Source of the DNA: Lingula anatina
Lineage: Eukaryota > Brachiopoda > Lingulata > Lingulida > Lingulidae
NCBI RefSeq assembly: GCF_001039355.2
Contig: NW_019773903.1
Coordinates: forward strand, 427,519-491,518
Length of the DNA stretch: 64,000 bases
Reading direction: 5' to 3'
Shown here: in pieces, positions 39,852-52,600 of the stretch
How positions within the stretch are numbered: position 1 is the stretch's first letter
How the letters are laid out: each line of letters opens with the position of its first letter
Program-made: the position numbers and the translations under genes
Notes under the pieces: generated by a model
Databases searched by the model: none
What the model was told of the DNA's origin: nothing
The model's input: the letters and a program-made list of their open reading frames with translations, nothing else

Positions 39852-41202
39852 TTTTACCTTGTTTATATGAGTAGATTTGGTAATTTNAATTTCAATCAGC
39901 ACTCAAAAATAACAATGATCAAAAATATTCCATATTAAGTAGCAACCCTGTATCTTTAAGAATTCTCACCTTGGTTCCTAAGCACCACCCAGAACTCTAT
40001 ACTCAGACCAGCCGTTCTAAGTGCCGTTAAGTTAAAAACAATTGGTGAATTCTGTATCGATCGACGGAACTTAAATAAAAGGAAGGTAAATACCCCCCCT
40101 CCCCCCAAAAAAAAAAATGAAAATGTATGAAATGTTGAATTGCAGTACACAATACTCTGATGAATGGAGCGTGAATCTACCACATTGTGTGGAGAAGGGT
40201 GGCGCACCCCGTACACATTTAGTGTCCTTTAATATTGTCAACAAGCCAGGTCTGCTATGAGGTTATGTTGCAATTGTACTGGCCCATAGTATTTAAGAGG
40301 CCATGTCAGCAAGCATTGAGCTTTGCCTGTAGAAATCACGGAAAGTGATGAAAAACAGATTTTCTTGATATTTACACATATGATAGTACTTATAATGAGA
40401 AAATAGAAAATACAGGTAAAACTTCCAATAAATGTCTGTTGCCATGGCAACGGGCATTTTCAGGGCCATTTTTTTATATAGAGCTTTAAATGGACTTATC
40501 GACTATATAATACTAAAATGGAAAAGGGTTAATACCTATAAATAAAATGTATAATTGTAATATAAGGAATGAAATAGATTGCCACCCTTAGAAGTGTAGA
40601 ATTTTTTTTTCTTAAATATTTACCTGCAAATTTATGTATTTTTATAAGTCAAAACATGCACATTTTAAACAACCTTATTTCAAAATCGCAGATTTATCCA
40701 TAAAAACCACTAATATCCTCAGGTAGTGCACATTTAGTTATAACATAAACTCAAATAAAATCGCGTAGCAATTGAAGAACCAAAAAGTTACACCAGTTCA
40801 TATCTATGCAATGTTGGCATTTTTGCCCATGTGGAGTTGCTCTCCTGCACATGGAGACCGGAAAGCGTTACATTTCTTATGAGAAAGGAGGACTGAAGTG
40901 AAACAGGAAGTGATAGAATGTAAACAAAACAGATCGTCTGCATACAATTCCTTCAAAGAAAATGGAAAACAAAACAGGTAAATGATTAAATAAATGTGTT
41001 TACATAAATATAAACTTGAAATTGATATTTTCTTTGTTTGGGAATATGAATTATCTTCCTAATATTCTGTAATATTCTCTTTTGCAACTTACAAATGTCA
41101 TATTCATAATCTACATGTATGTCATGCTCAAAGAATATATTTATTAAAAAACCAATGACTATATGTCATTATCTAGCAAGTTATTATTCTTATTTAATAT
41201 AG

Positions 41203-41622
41203 ATGATAATAACTGGTGCTGCTCTATTGGACTCCAAGGTCAAGTGCAACTGCATCAGTGTGGACCAAATTCAAAGGCTGATCCAAATTATATTTTGCCG
41301 CTTAATGTCCAGACGAGAAGTCAAGCGGTTCACAGAACAGCAAAAGGAGTATCTCACCCAGAAATTTAATGATGGAGAGAGGAGCGGGATCAAATCCAAT
41401 CCAGAGGATGTGGCTATTGAAATGAGATCTGCCAAATACAAGAATGGAAATAGGCTATTCTCTATAGAGAATTTCTTGTCTGCAGCACAAATTGGGAATT
41501 TTTTCAGCAGGTTGAGCTTACTCAAACGGAAAAGAGGATTGGAAACAGTGGATGAAGAGGACATTGAATCAGCAAATTTTGAGGCACAGTTTGATGATCT
41601 TTTTAAACTTGCCAGACAGTAG
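41203..41622 (+). pseudogene. Internally deleted copy of the DDE-like gene
   Basis: The second exon joins directly to the C-terminal part after CTTAATGTC, removing about 2.2 kb that is present in the long version. The 139-codon open frame uses the wrong frame for the exon-2 part (MIITGAALLD instead of DDNNWCCSIG) and the correct frame for the tail (RREVKRFTEQQKEYL ... FDDLFKLARQ). It lacks all putative catalytic segments, so it is a non-autonomous remnant. Confidence 0.7.
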
Positions 41623-41949
41623 TTTTACCTTGTTTATATGAGTAGATTTGGTAATTTATTTACAAATACTGACCTCTTAATTAAGAGTTCACAATGCTTT
41701 AAGTAACACGCTTTTATTTTTGTTTTAAGCCCAACAGACATTGTGTTGAAAGGCATTTCCCATCCCTACAAGTGTATCACTATAATGAATTTAGGTTGCA
41801 AAGTAATCAGCCCTTGTGCTCACGACATTCTGTATAGGACACGTTTGTAGTATTTTCTTATAGAATGGCTCAATAAAGGCTGTACAGAATGGACATATCA
41901 GAATTCATGTTGGATAAATAATAGTAAGTGTGCCACTTGCTCAGGGTGG

Positions 41950-43440
41950 TGAATATATACGTTTTGCTAATCATGGATGCAGCTAATGTTCCTAAACATA
42001 ATGATTATTCAGTAAAATACCAACACAATGTTATTGTCTAATGTAACAGCTAAATGGATGTGCCAATGTATAAATAAAAATATAATTTTCTTAGCCTCCT
42101 TCTTTCCTTTATCAATACCTATATATACACAAGATGAAAACATACAATTCTAGTACACCAAATGGTTGATTTACATCAAATTTAAAACATAAATGAGCTA
42201 CATGAATTTTTGGGTGAGTGTAAAATTTGTTATGAATTGCCGNTATATACGTTTTGCTAATCATGGATGCAGCTAATGTTCCTAAACATAATGATTATTC
42301 AGTAAAATACCAACACAATGTTATTGTCTAATGTAACAGCTAAATGGATGTGCCAATGTATAAATAAAAATATAATTTTCTTAGCCTCCTTCTTTCCTTT
42401 ATCAATACCTATATATACACAAGATGAAAACATACAATTCTAGTACACCAAATGGTTGATTTACATCAAATTTAAAACATAAATGAGCTACATGAATTTT
42501 TGGGTGAGTGTAAAATTTGTTATGAATTGCCGTGTAATTTTATTTTACAATTGTTCATTTATACTTTGCCCATCATGAAATAGTTAATCATCAGACATCA
42601 ATGTTGCTCTTTTTTAAATGTTGCTATTCTGAAAAATAATGCTCTAAATAATCATTAAAAATAAGCCTTTTCCCCAATTTGAATGGCGGCCATCTTGTAT
42701 TTTGAGGTCATTTAGGTCTAATTTCATGGAAATTTATATTAGGGTGAAAATCAAAGAATATCTACTAGCAAGCAATGCTGTACAATTCTAGTACACCATA
42801 AAATTGATTTAGAGAATGTTTTGTACATGTTTGCCATATAATTTAGTTTTACAAAATTTGAAATTTTGAAAATATTTGAAAGAGTACAAATTTTTTGTTT
42901 ATGAATTGCTACGCAATTTTATTTCTACAATTGTTCATCTATACTTTGCCCATCATGAAATTGATATTCATCAGACATATTAATGCTGCTATTTTGAAAA
43001 ATAATGCTCTAAAATATTATGAAAAAGAACCTTTTTCACCAATTTGAATGGCGGCCATCTTGGATTTTGAGGTCATTAAGGTCAAATTTCATGGAACTTT
43101 ATATTCGGTGTTGCAAAGATAAGGCATATCTACTTTCTCGCAGAGCTGTACTATTCTAATACACTAAATGGTTGATTTACATCATATTTAATACATATTT
43201 GCCCCACAATTGAATTTTATGAAATTTGAAATTTTGAGAATATTTGGCAGAGTATAAATTTTTTGTTTATCAATTGCTACGTGATTTTATTTTTTTATAT
43301 ATGACTTCATACCTTGCTCATTATGAACAAAACAATCGAGGAGTATATCACTGCTGCGATTTTGAAATAAATGCATTTAAAAAATCTCACTTTTAGGTAA
43401 TTTTGAAAATACAGATAGGATGCAAAGTTTCAGTTGCCAT
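41950..43440. repeat. Divergent tandem array of ~365-bp monomers
   Basis: Recurring landmarks are AGTACACCA..TGATTTA (42143/42434, 42790, 43158), TTTGCCCATCATGAAAT (42566, 42945, weaker at 43314) and GAATGGCGGCCATCTTG (42682, 43048). The first monomer is present twice only because sequence on both sides of the N at 42243 is identical for about 290 bp. Confidence 0.7.
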
Positions 43441-43799
43441 AGCAACGCTATATAAAAATGTAGAACAGATATATTTGTATATTTGGATAGAGCAATATGT
43501 CCTTCTTTGACAATGCCATATAAAAGTCAGTATTATATATTCATTTTTTATTTATTATCATGGTTATTAGGCCTATTTGAGCTGATATTTTCCTCTACCA
43601 AAGACCGGTTTCTAGGGAAAAGCAGTTTGTTGCTATGGAAACCAGAGGAAATGGTTGAAACATGGCTAGTGGTCATTTTTGTGTGTTTTATGACTAAATA
43701 CATCATTTAAGACCAAACTAAGCAAAATATAAATTTTTCACATTCCATCCGAAGCTCAATGCTTGCTGACATGGCCTCTTAACTGTACATGTATAACAT

Positions 43800-44170
43800 G
43801 TAATTTTTTAACCTAAAACACCACACAATTAAGACAGTCAGCACCGTGCACAATAGGTATCTGTTTATTAGTTTGTTTACCCGTAACCTGGCGAAGATAA
43901 AAGTTGCTTTTCACTTCGTTTGCACAGATATCGATAATGGATGTTTTTCTCAAATCGGTGACCTAGTTCCACTATTGCTGACAACACACAGTTCAAAAGT
44001 TCCGTCACTGAACTGTTTCTGTGGTCGCCATTTTGCTTCACATTTGTTTCTCCATTCATGCGTCGCACGAGAATACATTGCATAGATATAAGCTCCTGCA
44101 CTAACAGAGATTTTATACGAAGTCACCACTGGATCGTGCAAGGTATGTAAAAAGCTGGTGAAATACTGCA
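43800..44170. repeat. Segmental duplicate, related to 45340-45650
   Basis: The two stretches share a colinear series of words (TTGCTTTTCACT, AGTTCAA, GTGGTCG, GTAAGCTCC/ATAAGCTCC, and a final CAAG-GTATGTNAAAAGCTG). The last word has the shape of a splice donor, so each could carry a 5' noncoding exon of a TIR-type gene. The similarity is moderate. Confidence 0.45.
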
Positions 44171-44289
44171 AGGCCTTACAGGAACTACAGGTAGTTAGAA
44201 CGGAGAGATTATCAGACCACCAAAGATCATCATAGCACTATTTTCCAGTAATTTTAACTAGTAATATTTCGACTAACAAGAAAAGCAAG

Positions 44290-44640
44290 TGGTGACATCA
44301 TTATATAAGGTGTCGAATGTCATGCTGATGTTACGTTATCTTCACTGTTTCCCAGTCCTGGGACTTGTTCTTCCAGTATGGAGGCAGGGGGCAGGGTGGG
44401 GGTGACATATATGGGACACGTGGAGTACAGACGGTTACGGGAACAACTTAGTAGCAAAGATAGACAACGATACGATTCTTACACTTACCCATGATGACAT
44501 GTTAATAAAATTAACATCGACAAAATTAAAGACTAAAACATGATAAGGCGCTGATTATTAACCCGAGCTGTCACCTTGCGGTCAACGAGTCACTGGGTGA
44601 CGTCAAACTTCCCAAAATTTAAAGTTACTGTAGACATTTT
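44290..44640. repeat. Segmental duplicate, copy 2 of 35925-36155
   Basis: Shares ATGCTGATG, GTTATCTTC.CTGTTTCCC, GGGACTTGTTCTTCCAGTAT and GCAGGGGGCAGGGTGGGGGT with the first copy in the same order. No coding frame is visible in either. Confidence 0.6.
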
Positions 44641-46268
44641 GTTTTAGGAGACGATCGTTCTTTGTGACGCATAATCCGCCGGGCAATGTCACCTAGTTTT
44701 CGCGCATATCAACAATGCCGTTACACAATGCTCTGCTCAGTTCACGCTCCGTTAAAATGGCTACTTGTATGCAAAATGTCAAAGTCATATTTGCAGGCGT
44801 TTCTCAAATATAGAGACTTTTTAACAGAACTGTGCTCTCTCATAGTCACACTAGGGCCAGGCAAATTGTACTTCCCCAGGAATTCCCTCATATTACGTAA
44901 AGCATGAGTGTTACAGACAAGATAGTCAAATGATTGGTACTGACACACCTGACTACACAAATTTTAGTGCATTGTGCATTGCAGAAGATAAGATGTGTTT
45001 GTGCTCAGAAAGAGGCTGTAGGGCGGGGTAGTTCCGGTTGGAGATGGACCATGCGGTAATAAAGCCGAGCTGCATATTGTACTGAAAATTCTCTTTTGTT
45101 TTGTTTGACACAGGGCAATTTTTGAATATTACATGTGTGTTTGGATATTCCCTGTCACATGTGGACTGAAAACTTGACAACAAAAAGCATTTTGTTGTAT
45201 TACGTGACACTTTTCACATATCTCTTATGAAATAATTAAAAAGCAACATTAATAAAATATTTTTATCCCTGGGTATGCCTTTGAAACTGAAATATTTCAT
45301 ATTTAATGTCAAGTCTGTATATTCTTAAAAAACATATACAGGCACTCAACACCACGCACAAAAGGAACCGGTACAGCCGTGAACAGGTTCAGACAATATT
45401 TGCTTTTCACTATATTAGCATAGGCATCAATAGTGCTTTCATTTTTTAAGTAGGCGACCTAATTCCAGTATTGTTCACACCAACAAGTTCAATATCTCCA
45501 CCGTTAAGCTGTTTTGTGGTCGTTATTTAGATTTACAGCAGCTACCCTGTAAGTAACCAACGCTGTGTCGTACTGGTGTCGATGTAAGCTCCCGCACTAG
45601 TACAGGGGTAACCGGTAGCAATCACTGTACAGACAAGGTATGTTAAGAAGCTGTTAAATAAGGTAAATACCCAGTCAAACATGTACCGGTATCTGTGTTG
45701 AGGATACAATTTAAGTTTTTTATCGGAAAATATTTTAAGCGAGATAATATCTAACGTGAAATTGCTCTGTTTGATTGAAATGTATGGTTACAAAGCCCAC
45801 ACCGTTTACAAGAAGATTATTTTAAAATCCGTTTAATGGCGCGAGTGGAGGTGGGGAGACCATAGGGAATCAGCTGCATCGCTTTTGAAGTGTGGTTGGC
45901 TATATTTAGGTCGACGGACCAGTTAGTGCTCGGAATGTATTCTGAATGGCCCCTAACATGCATACTAATCACTAAAACCGAAAGCTGTCTGTATGTGTCT
46001 TCTTTATGGATAATTGGTATTTATCAAACAAAAAGAGCACATGAGAACTACGAAAAATAGGTCAACGCCTCGGTTCCAATCTCCTCTCACTGTGCCTTTT
46101 TTTTTTTTTTTTTGGGAGGAGCACTTGGGGTTTTGCTTTATTTGTTTAATACGTGGTCAAAATGCCCTACAATTCTATTAATTTATTTCAACTTAGAGCA
46201 GGGAATTATATCGGATATTATTTCCTGCTTAGAGCAACTTGTATTCATTTGAGATTTTCCATTTTCAG

Positions 46269-46681
46269 AAAGACCCCTTTCGACATGTACAAGTACGATG
46301 CATATATGTGCTATGCAGATGAAGATGTAAACACTGTAGAAGAAGTCGTGGATAGAGTAGAACGCCAAGGATTTCGGTGTTTCTTTGGTAAACGGGAAAT
46401 TCTTCTTGGACGTAAAATTGTCGCCACAAGAACTAAGAGATTAGAAGCATCAGAATTCATTGTTGTTTTCCTGTCGCGTAATTTCACCAAAAACGTATGG
46501 TGTAACCATGACATTTTCTTAGCATTGCAATGTAAATCTTCGGAATCATATCCGCAAAGTATAGTACCGATCTATTTAGACATAGACACGGAAGATGTAC
46601 CTCAACAACTTCAACAATTTCAAAGTATTAGATATGACGACACTGAGTTCTTCACAAAACTGATTCGTCGCCTTGAGGCTG
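46269..46681 (+). CDS. TIR domain exon
   Basis: The acceptor ATTTTCAG is followed by a frame that contains a full animal-type TIR: box 1 YDAYMCY, box 2-like RCFFGKREILLGRK, then FIVVFLSRNFTKNVWCNHD (Toll-type WC..E replaced by WC..D) and IVPIYLD. It ends GTAAGTG with phase 1, exactly fitting the next exon. The open frame continues upstream to an ATG at 46162 without interruption, so an unspliced start is an alternative. Confidence 0.85.
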
Positions 46682-49600
46682 GTAAGTGAACTACATATGT
46701 TATAAATACGATACTGCTATAGAATTAATGCACGATGCAGTGAATTCTTAAACTGGGATTAACGTCGTTTATGGTATGTACAGCCTGATAACCCTCAGAA
46801 CAAAAAGAATCAAAAACAAAACTTAATTTAATATTTAACGCGTAACCTGAAAGATTATTTGTATTAATATGTTGTCAGATACCACAGTCTTTTTCAAGAC
46901 ACCGAAAAGTCATTATCATGTTGAAAAACATCAAAACCAATAGATAACTTTTAGAATGGACATGGCATAAGCTTCCCAGATGAAGAAAGTATATATTTTT
47001 ATTTGCACTGTTGAAAACTAGAGATTTGTGCACAAAGGCTGCTTAAAATGGGTAAACTACATCAGCTTAATCATGGCGCTTATATGCGATAGAGTGCAGT
47101 ATACTGAAAATGAAAATAATCCATGGTTACTTTATTAATCGACTTTGAAAAAGGCATCAAGTCTTGGAAATAATCAAATAAAAAACCCTATCTTAACACA
47201 GTAGTTGTTTAGGAATGTAAATCAGTTTTAAAATCCAATTGGATCAATATATATGCATGTTCGTTACCACATGGAGATGATAAGATGAGTGCAGAAATTC
47301 AAGCAAATAAAATGATGGATAACATCTGTAATATCTGAAAGAATAAGTTTAAAGGGAAAAATAATATAATATATAACGGATTTCTTGATTTTTATATTAT
47401 TTTATCTTCCCTGTATGTTTTTCAATTCAAATGCGAACAATGAAAATGCCACACATTAAGAATTTTTACCCATTATTGTTCCAGAGTCCCATATATTGGA
47501 CGCAGATACACGGTATTTCTACAAATAATCACTATAATATGTAAATTTTTAGTAAGACATCAAATTCTATATTGAAACTTGGGTATATATTGCAATACTG
47601 CGTAATTTTATTTTAAAAAGAACATATTCATCTTTAACTTAACACCTTTCTTGTGGACAAGTTTCCTTTCGGCAAAAAAAATGTCTGCTTAGATTAAAAT
47701 AATTGAAAAACAAAAAAAAAAAAAGAAAAATATGAGGCTGAAAATGTACAAAATCCAATACAAGTCATTTCTTTAGCTATTGGCTGTACTTAGTTTTATG
47801 TTAGTGTTGTAATATGGCAATTATAATAGATTTACTAAGCGTCCGGTGGGATTAAACTGGTTAAATAGAGAAGTGTACAATTATACAAACCAATAGCAGG
47901 TGCCCGCTCTCTCCCAAATACACGTGCACGACCCATTACTAGTAGGTGACTGGACATGCTGTTTACTGATGTTTACTAATGCTACTGTGCGCGGGATTTT
48001 GTTCCACTTTGCTCATGAGGCCCTCTTCATTGAATGCAGATATCTGGTTCCTAAGACCAATCAGTGTCAGTGTCCCTGGCATGACGTCAGCTATACTTAT
48101 GTGAAATCCAGATCCCGTCAACATAGCATAAAGTAACGTATCGTAATGTGACGTAACGTGACGTAACCTAACATAACTGGAAATGGAATTTTCTCAAATG
48201 TGACCGTCATTATGAGCAACGTCTCTGCAATGTATAATTAGCTACCTATACTCTAGTATACCTCTTTAACAATATATCATGAAATAGGTTTTTGTCACCA
48301 GGGTTTACACAGCGATTCCGGCAATTATGTGCAACAGTGGCGGTTCCAGTTTACCGGCAGCGAGTAGCTATTGTTGGACCTTCTGCTGTGGGGAAGACTC
48401 ATCTCGCCAAGCGCCTCATCCAGGAGGAATATGACGAGGAAACAGACGCGTGTACACCAGGCTTGAAGATATACCGTCACAGGTGTATCGTCCACAAAGC
48501 CGGTCAATCATGTTGGGTCAAAGGAAAAGGTAAAGAGGGTATGACACTTAAGTGCATCAAGGGCATAACAACGGAATGCAAAAATTATATGCCATTTTAC
48601 TTCAAACCCATCAGTGATGAATTGAAGGTATGCTGTCTACGTTTGAAAACGACAAAAACCTTAAGCACCCCTAGTACTCGTAAATATCTTTTTAGGTTAT
48701 TCGGCAAATTTCTTCGAATACAACTACGATACTGTCATTTCCGAGGAACCTTGGTCTTCTTAATATTCTTGTGAAACTTAGTCTGGTTTAATCTGTAAAC
48801 AATAAAGTGTGTAAAGCTGAAGCTTGATTGGCCATACCTTTACTTAGGAAAGGATACATTTAGATTCGCTAGTCAAAATAGAAACGCAGAGTTTTACATC
48901 TATGGTTTTAATACATTTTTCATAAAATATGGTTGGATAAATGGTAGTGTATTGTTCAGTAACATGTGTGCACTTCCATGGATGCAATACAGGCTAATAA
49001 CATCCTCCTCTAACACCGCACGTGACTCCGAATACAGACCCGGGGCATCCTTTTCCATTCTTCCACTTGTGCTGCTCTTAACTCTATGACGGTGCACCTC
49101 TGTGGCGCTGGAAGGCTGTGGCTGGCGGTAGTGAAGTCATCAGCCCAGCCCATCACAGATATGCTCAATTGGAGGCACGCCTGGGATGAACTCTGGCCAC
49201 GGTGACAACTTGGGCTTTTTCATGCATAAATGAAACAGTAGTTTTCTATAGATTAGATGTGCTTTTTTGGCCAATTTGAGCATTGTGGTCATAACAAAAT
49301 CCTGCATTTCTTTCTTTTTTGGGGGAGGGGATAGATTATACGGTATACATTGTATTTTCTCAGATGATCCAGAAGTCCAATTTGTACAACAAGTGGCAAT
49401 TGGAATACAGAAACCAGAGACATTTTCCCAGACAGTCCAAGCGGACTTACCGCCATCAGCGGAATACCGAGAGTTCGAAGAGGATGTTTGGGACGCCACA
49501 CAGCAAGCACAGACAGGTGCACGTTTGTCTTAATAGCTTATTGTGTGATTGGAATCAGACATTTATCTTTAATTTCATAAATTAAAGGGATAATGACTCT

Positions 49601-52600
49601 ACGTTCTGGCCAAAAATGAATTTTCCTGGAGTAGACAACAATTTTCCCATACTTACCAATGGTTAATGAATCCATTTTTACATTCAAAGTTAGTCCCTGG
49701 TTTTTTTCTAAAAGGTTTTGGTGTTTGTTAAAATCTCTTAAGAGATTAGCCATCAAAGGAGGTCACGTGGTCTAAAGACAAGCTCAGATATCAGAATAAT
49801 AGCTATAAGTGTCGTTTTTGTGGTAAAACAGAATGTTTTATATTTCTATGAGTTATTCACAATGTTTTTATTGTGAAATATAGATCTCACACGAAGAGTT
49901 ATTATCCCATATTCCATATATTACAGTTATTATAACATATTTTGTGGTAACAGGCAGGCCATTATCTACACACGCTGGACAATAGAAGTGTCACCCCCTA
50001 ACTCAGAGTAATATAAGTAGGCAGATCTTGGGTAGTTATAATGCCTGGTCTACTTATAATGTGACTAATGAGTATAAAACCGCTATACCATGGAATTGTA
50101 TTGTTGGTTTTGTACATGTTCAGCAAATGTTATTCCTGTCTTCCTCCAATATGACAAGATACAGGCAATTATCTAACGGTTATAGGTGCAAGTTATTAAC
50201 CTGCAAACATGATGGGTTAAAAATGCTTTTCACAATTAACAATTATTATTTATTTTATTACACTGAGTCATATAGTACACACACTGGACAAAAGAAGTGT
50301 CAACCCCTAACTCAGAGTAATGAAAGTAGGCAGATCTTGGGTACTTATAATGCCTGGTCTACTTATAATGTGACTAATGAGTATAAAATAACTATACCAT
50401 GGAATTGTATTGTTGGTTTTGTACATGTTCAGCAAATGTTATTCCTGTCTTCCTCCAATATGACAAGATACAGGCAATTATCTAACGGTTATAGGTGCAA
50501 GTTATTAACCTGAAAAGGCGGAATATAAACCATGTCAGAATATCGATACAATTGAATTGTTCAGTCAGAACCGTGCAGAGGGTCTGGTCTCGGTACAGAA
50601 ACACTGGATCAAGAGACAAATTGCCTCTGATGATTGGTTTGACCAACAGGACATTCGCAGGGTGATGTGGCCTGCCCAGAGTCCGGATGCAAACATAACA
50701 GAAAATGTGTGGAATGATATGTCAAAACTTTTGACAAATGCCCGTCTAACCAGCAGAGAAACTCTGTTATATTTAGTGTTTCATGCTTGGGCCAGCATAA
50801 GCNGTGACGAGGAAACAGACGCGTGTACACCAGGCTTGAAGATATACCGTCACAGGTGTATCGTCCACAAAGCCGGTCAATCATGTTGGGTCAAAGGAAA
50901 AGGTAAAGAGGGTATGACACTTAAGTGCATCAAGGGCATAACAACGGAATGCAAAAATTATATGCCATTTTACTTCAAACCCATCAGTGATGAATTGAAG
51001 GTATGCTGTCTACGTTTGAAAACGACAAAAACCTTAAGCACCCCTAGTACTCGTAAATATCTTTTTAGGTTATTCGGCAAATTTCTTCGAATACAACTAC
51101 GATACTGTCATTTCCGAGGAACCTTGGTCTTCTTAATATTCTTGTGAAACTTAGTCTGGTTTAATCTGTAAACAATAAAGTGTGTAAAGCTGAAGCTTGA
51201 TTGGCCATACCTTTACTTAGGAAAGGATACATTTAGATTCGCTAGTCAAAATAGAAACGCAGAGTTTTACATCTATGGTTTTAATACATTTTTCATAAAA
51301 TATGGTTGGATAAATGGTAGTGTATTGTTCAGTAACATGTGTGCACTTCCATGGATGCAATACAGGCTAATAACATCCTCCTCTAACACCGTACGTGACT
51401 CCGAATACAGACCCGGGGCATCCTTTTCCATTCTTCCACTAGTGCTGCTCTTAACTCTATGACGGTGCACCTCTGTGGCGCTGGAAGGCTGTGGCTGGCG
51501 GTAATGAAGTCATCAGCCCAGCACATCACAGATATGCTCAATTGGAGGCACGCCTTGGATGAACTCTGGCCACGGTGACAACTTGGGCTTTTTCATGCAT
51601 AAATGAAACAGTAGTTTTCTATAGATTAGATGTGCTTTTTTGGCCAATTTGAGCATTGTGGTCATAACAAAATCCTGCATTTCTTTCTTTTTTGGGGGAG
51701 GGGATAGATTATACGGTATAAATTGTATTTTCTCAGATGATCCAGAAGTCCAATTTGTACAACAAGTGGCAATTGGAATACAGAAACCAGAGACATTTTC
51801 CCAGACAGTCCAAGCGGACTTACCGCCATCAGCGGAATCCCGAGAGTTGGAAGAGGATGTTTGGGACGCCACGCAGCAAGCACAGACAGGTGCACGTTTG
51901 TCTTAATAGCTTATTGTGTGATTGGAATCAGACATTTATATTTAATTTCATAAATTAAAGGGATAATAACTCTACGTTCTGGCCAAAAATGAATTTTCCT
52001 GGAGAAGACAACAATTTTCCCATACTAACCAATGGTTAATGAATCCATTTTTACATTCAAAGTTAGTCCCTGGTTTTTTTCTAAAAAGTTTTGGTGTTTG
52101 TTAAAATCTCTTAAGAGATTAGCCATCAAAGGAGGTCACGTGGTCTAAAGACAAGCCCAGATATCAGAATAATAGCTGTAAGTGTCGTTTTTGTGGTAAA
52201 ACAGAATGTTTTATATTTCTATGAGTTATTCACAATGTTTTTATTGTGAAATATAGATCTCACACGAAGAGTTATTATCCCATATTCCATATATTACAGT
52301 CATTATAACATATTTTGTGGTAACAGGCAGGCCATTATCTACACACGCTGGACAATAGAAGTGTCACCCCCTAACTCAGAGTAATATAAGTAGGCAGATC
52401 TTGGGTAGTTATAATGCCTGGTCTACTTATAATGTGACTAATGAGTATAAAATAACTATACCATGGAATTGTATTGTTGGTCTTGTACATATTCAGCAAA
52501 TGTTATTCCTGTCTTCCTCCAATATGACAAGATACAGGCAATTATCTAACGGTTATAGGTGCAAGTTATTAACCTGAAAAGGCGGAATATAAACCATGTC

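Larger units (their letters stand above)
36443..39886 (+). mobile_element. Long version of a TTAA-type element, bounded by single Ns
   Basis: 36443-37320 matches 40425-41308, and 39540-39886 matches 41312-41657, so this is a longer relative of the element at 40293-43782. It keeps the 2.2 kb that are missing there. Single unknown bases at 36442 and 39887 mark both ends, and the terminal repeats are not included. It may therefore be a contig of the other allele, or of another copy, placed beside the first. Confidence 0.7.
40293..43782. mobile_element. DNA element with TTAA-flanked terminal inverted repeats
   Basis: The left end TTAAGAGGCCATGTCAGCAA (40293) continues GCATTGAGCTT. The right end is its reverse complement, finishing GGCCTCTTAA at 43782. 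TTAA at both borders fits the target duplication of piggyBac- or Kolobok-type transposons. Inside are a deleted copy of the DDE-like gene (41203-41622), a divergent tandem array (about 41950-43440) and A/T-rich flanks. Length is about 3.5 kb, partly inflated by a false repeat around the N at 42243. Confidence 0.75.
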
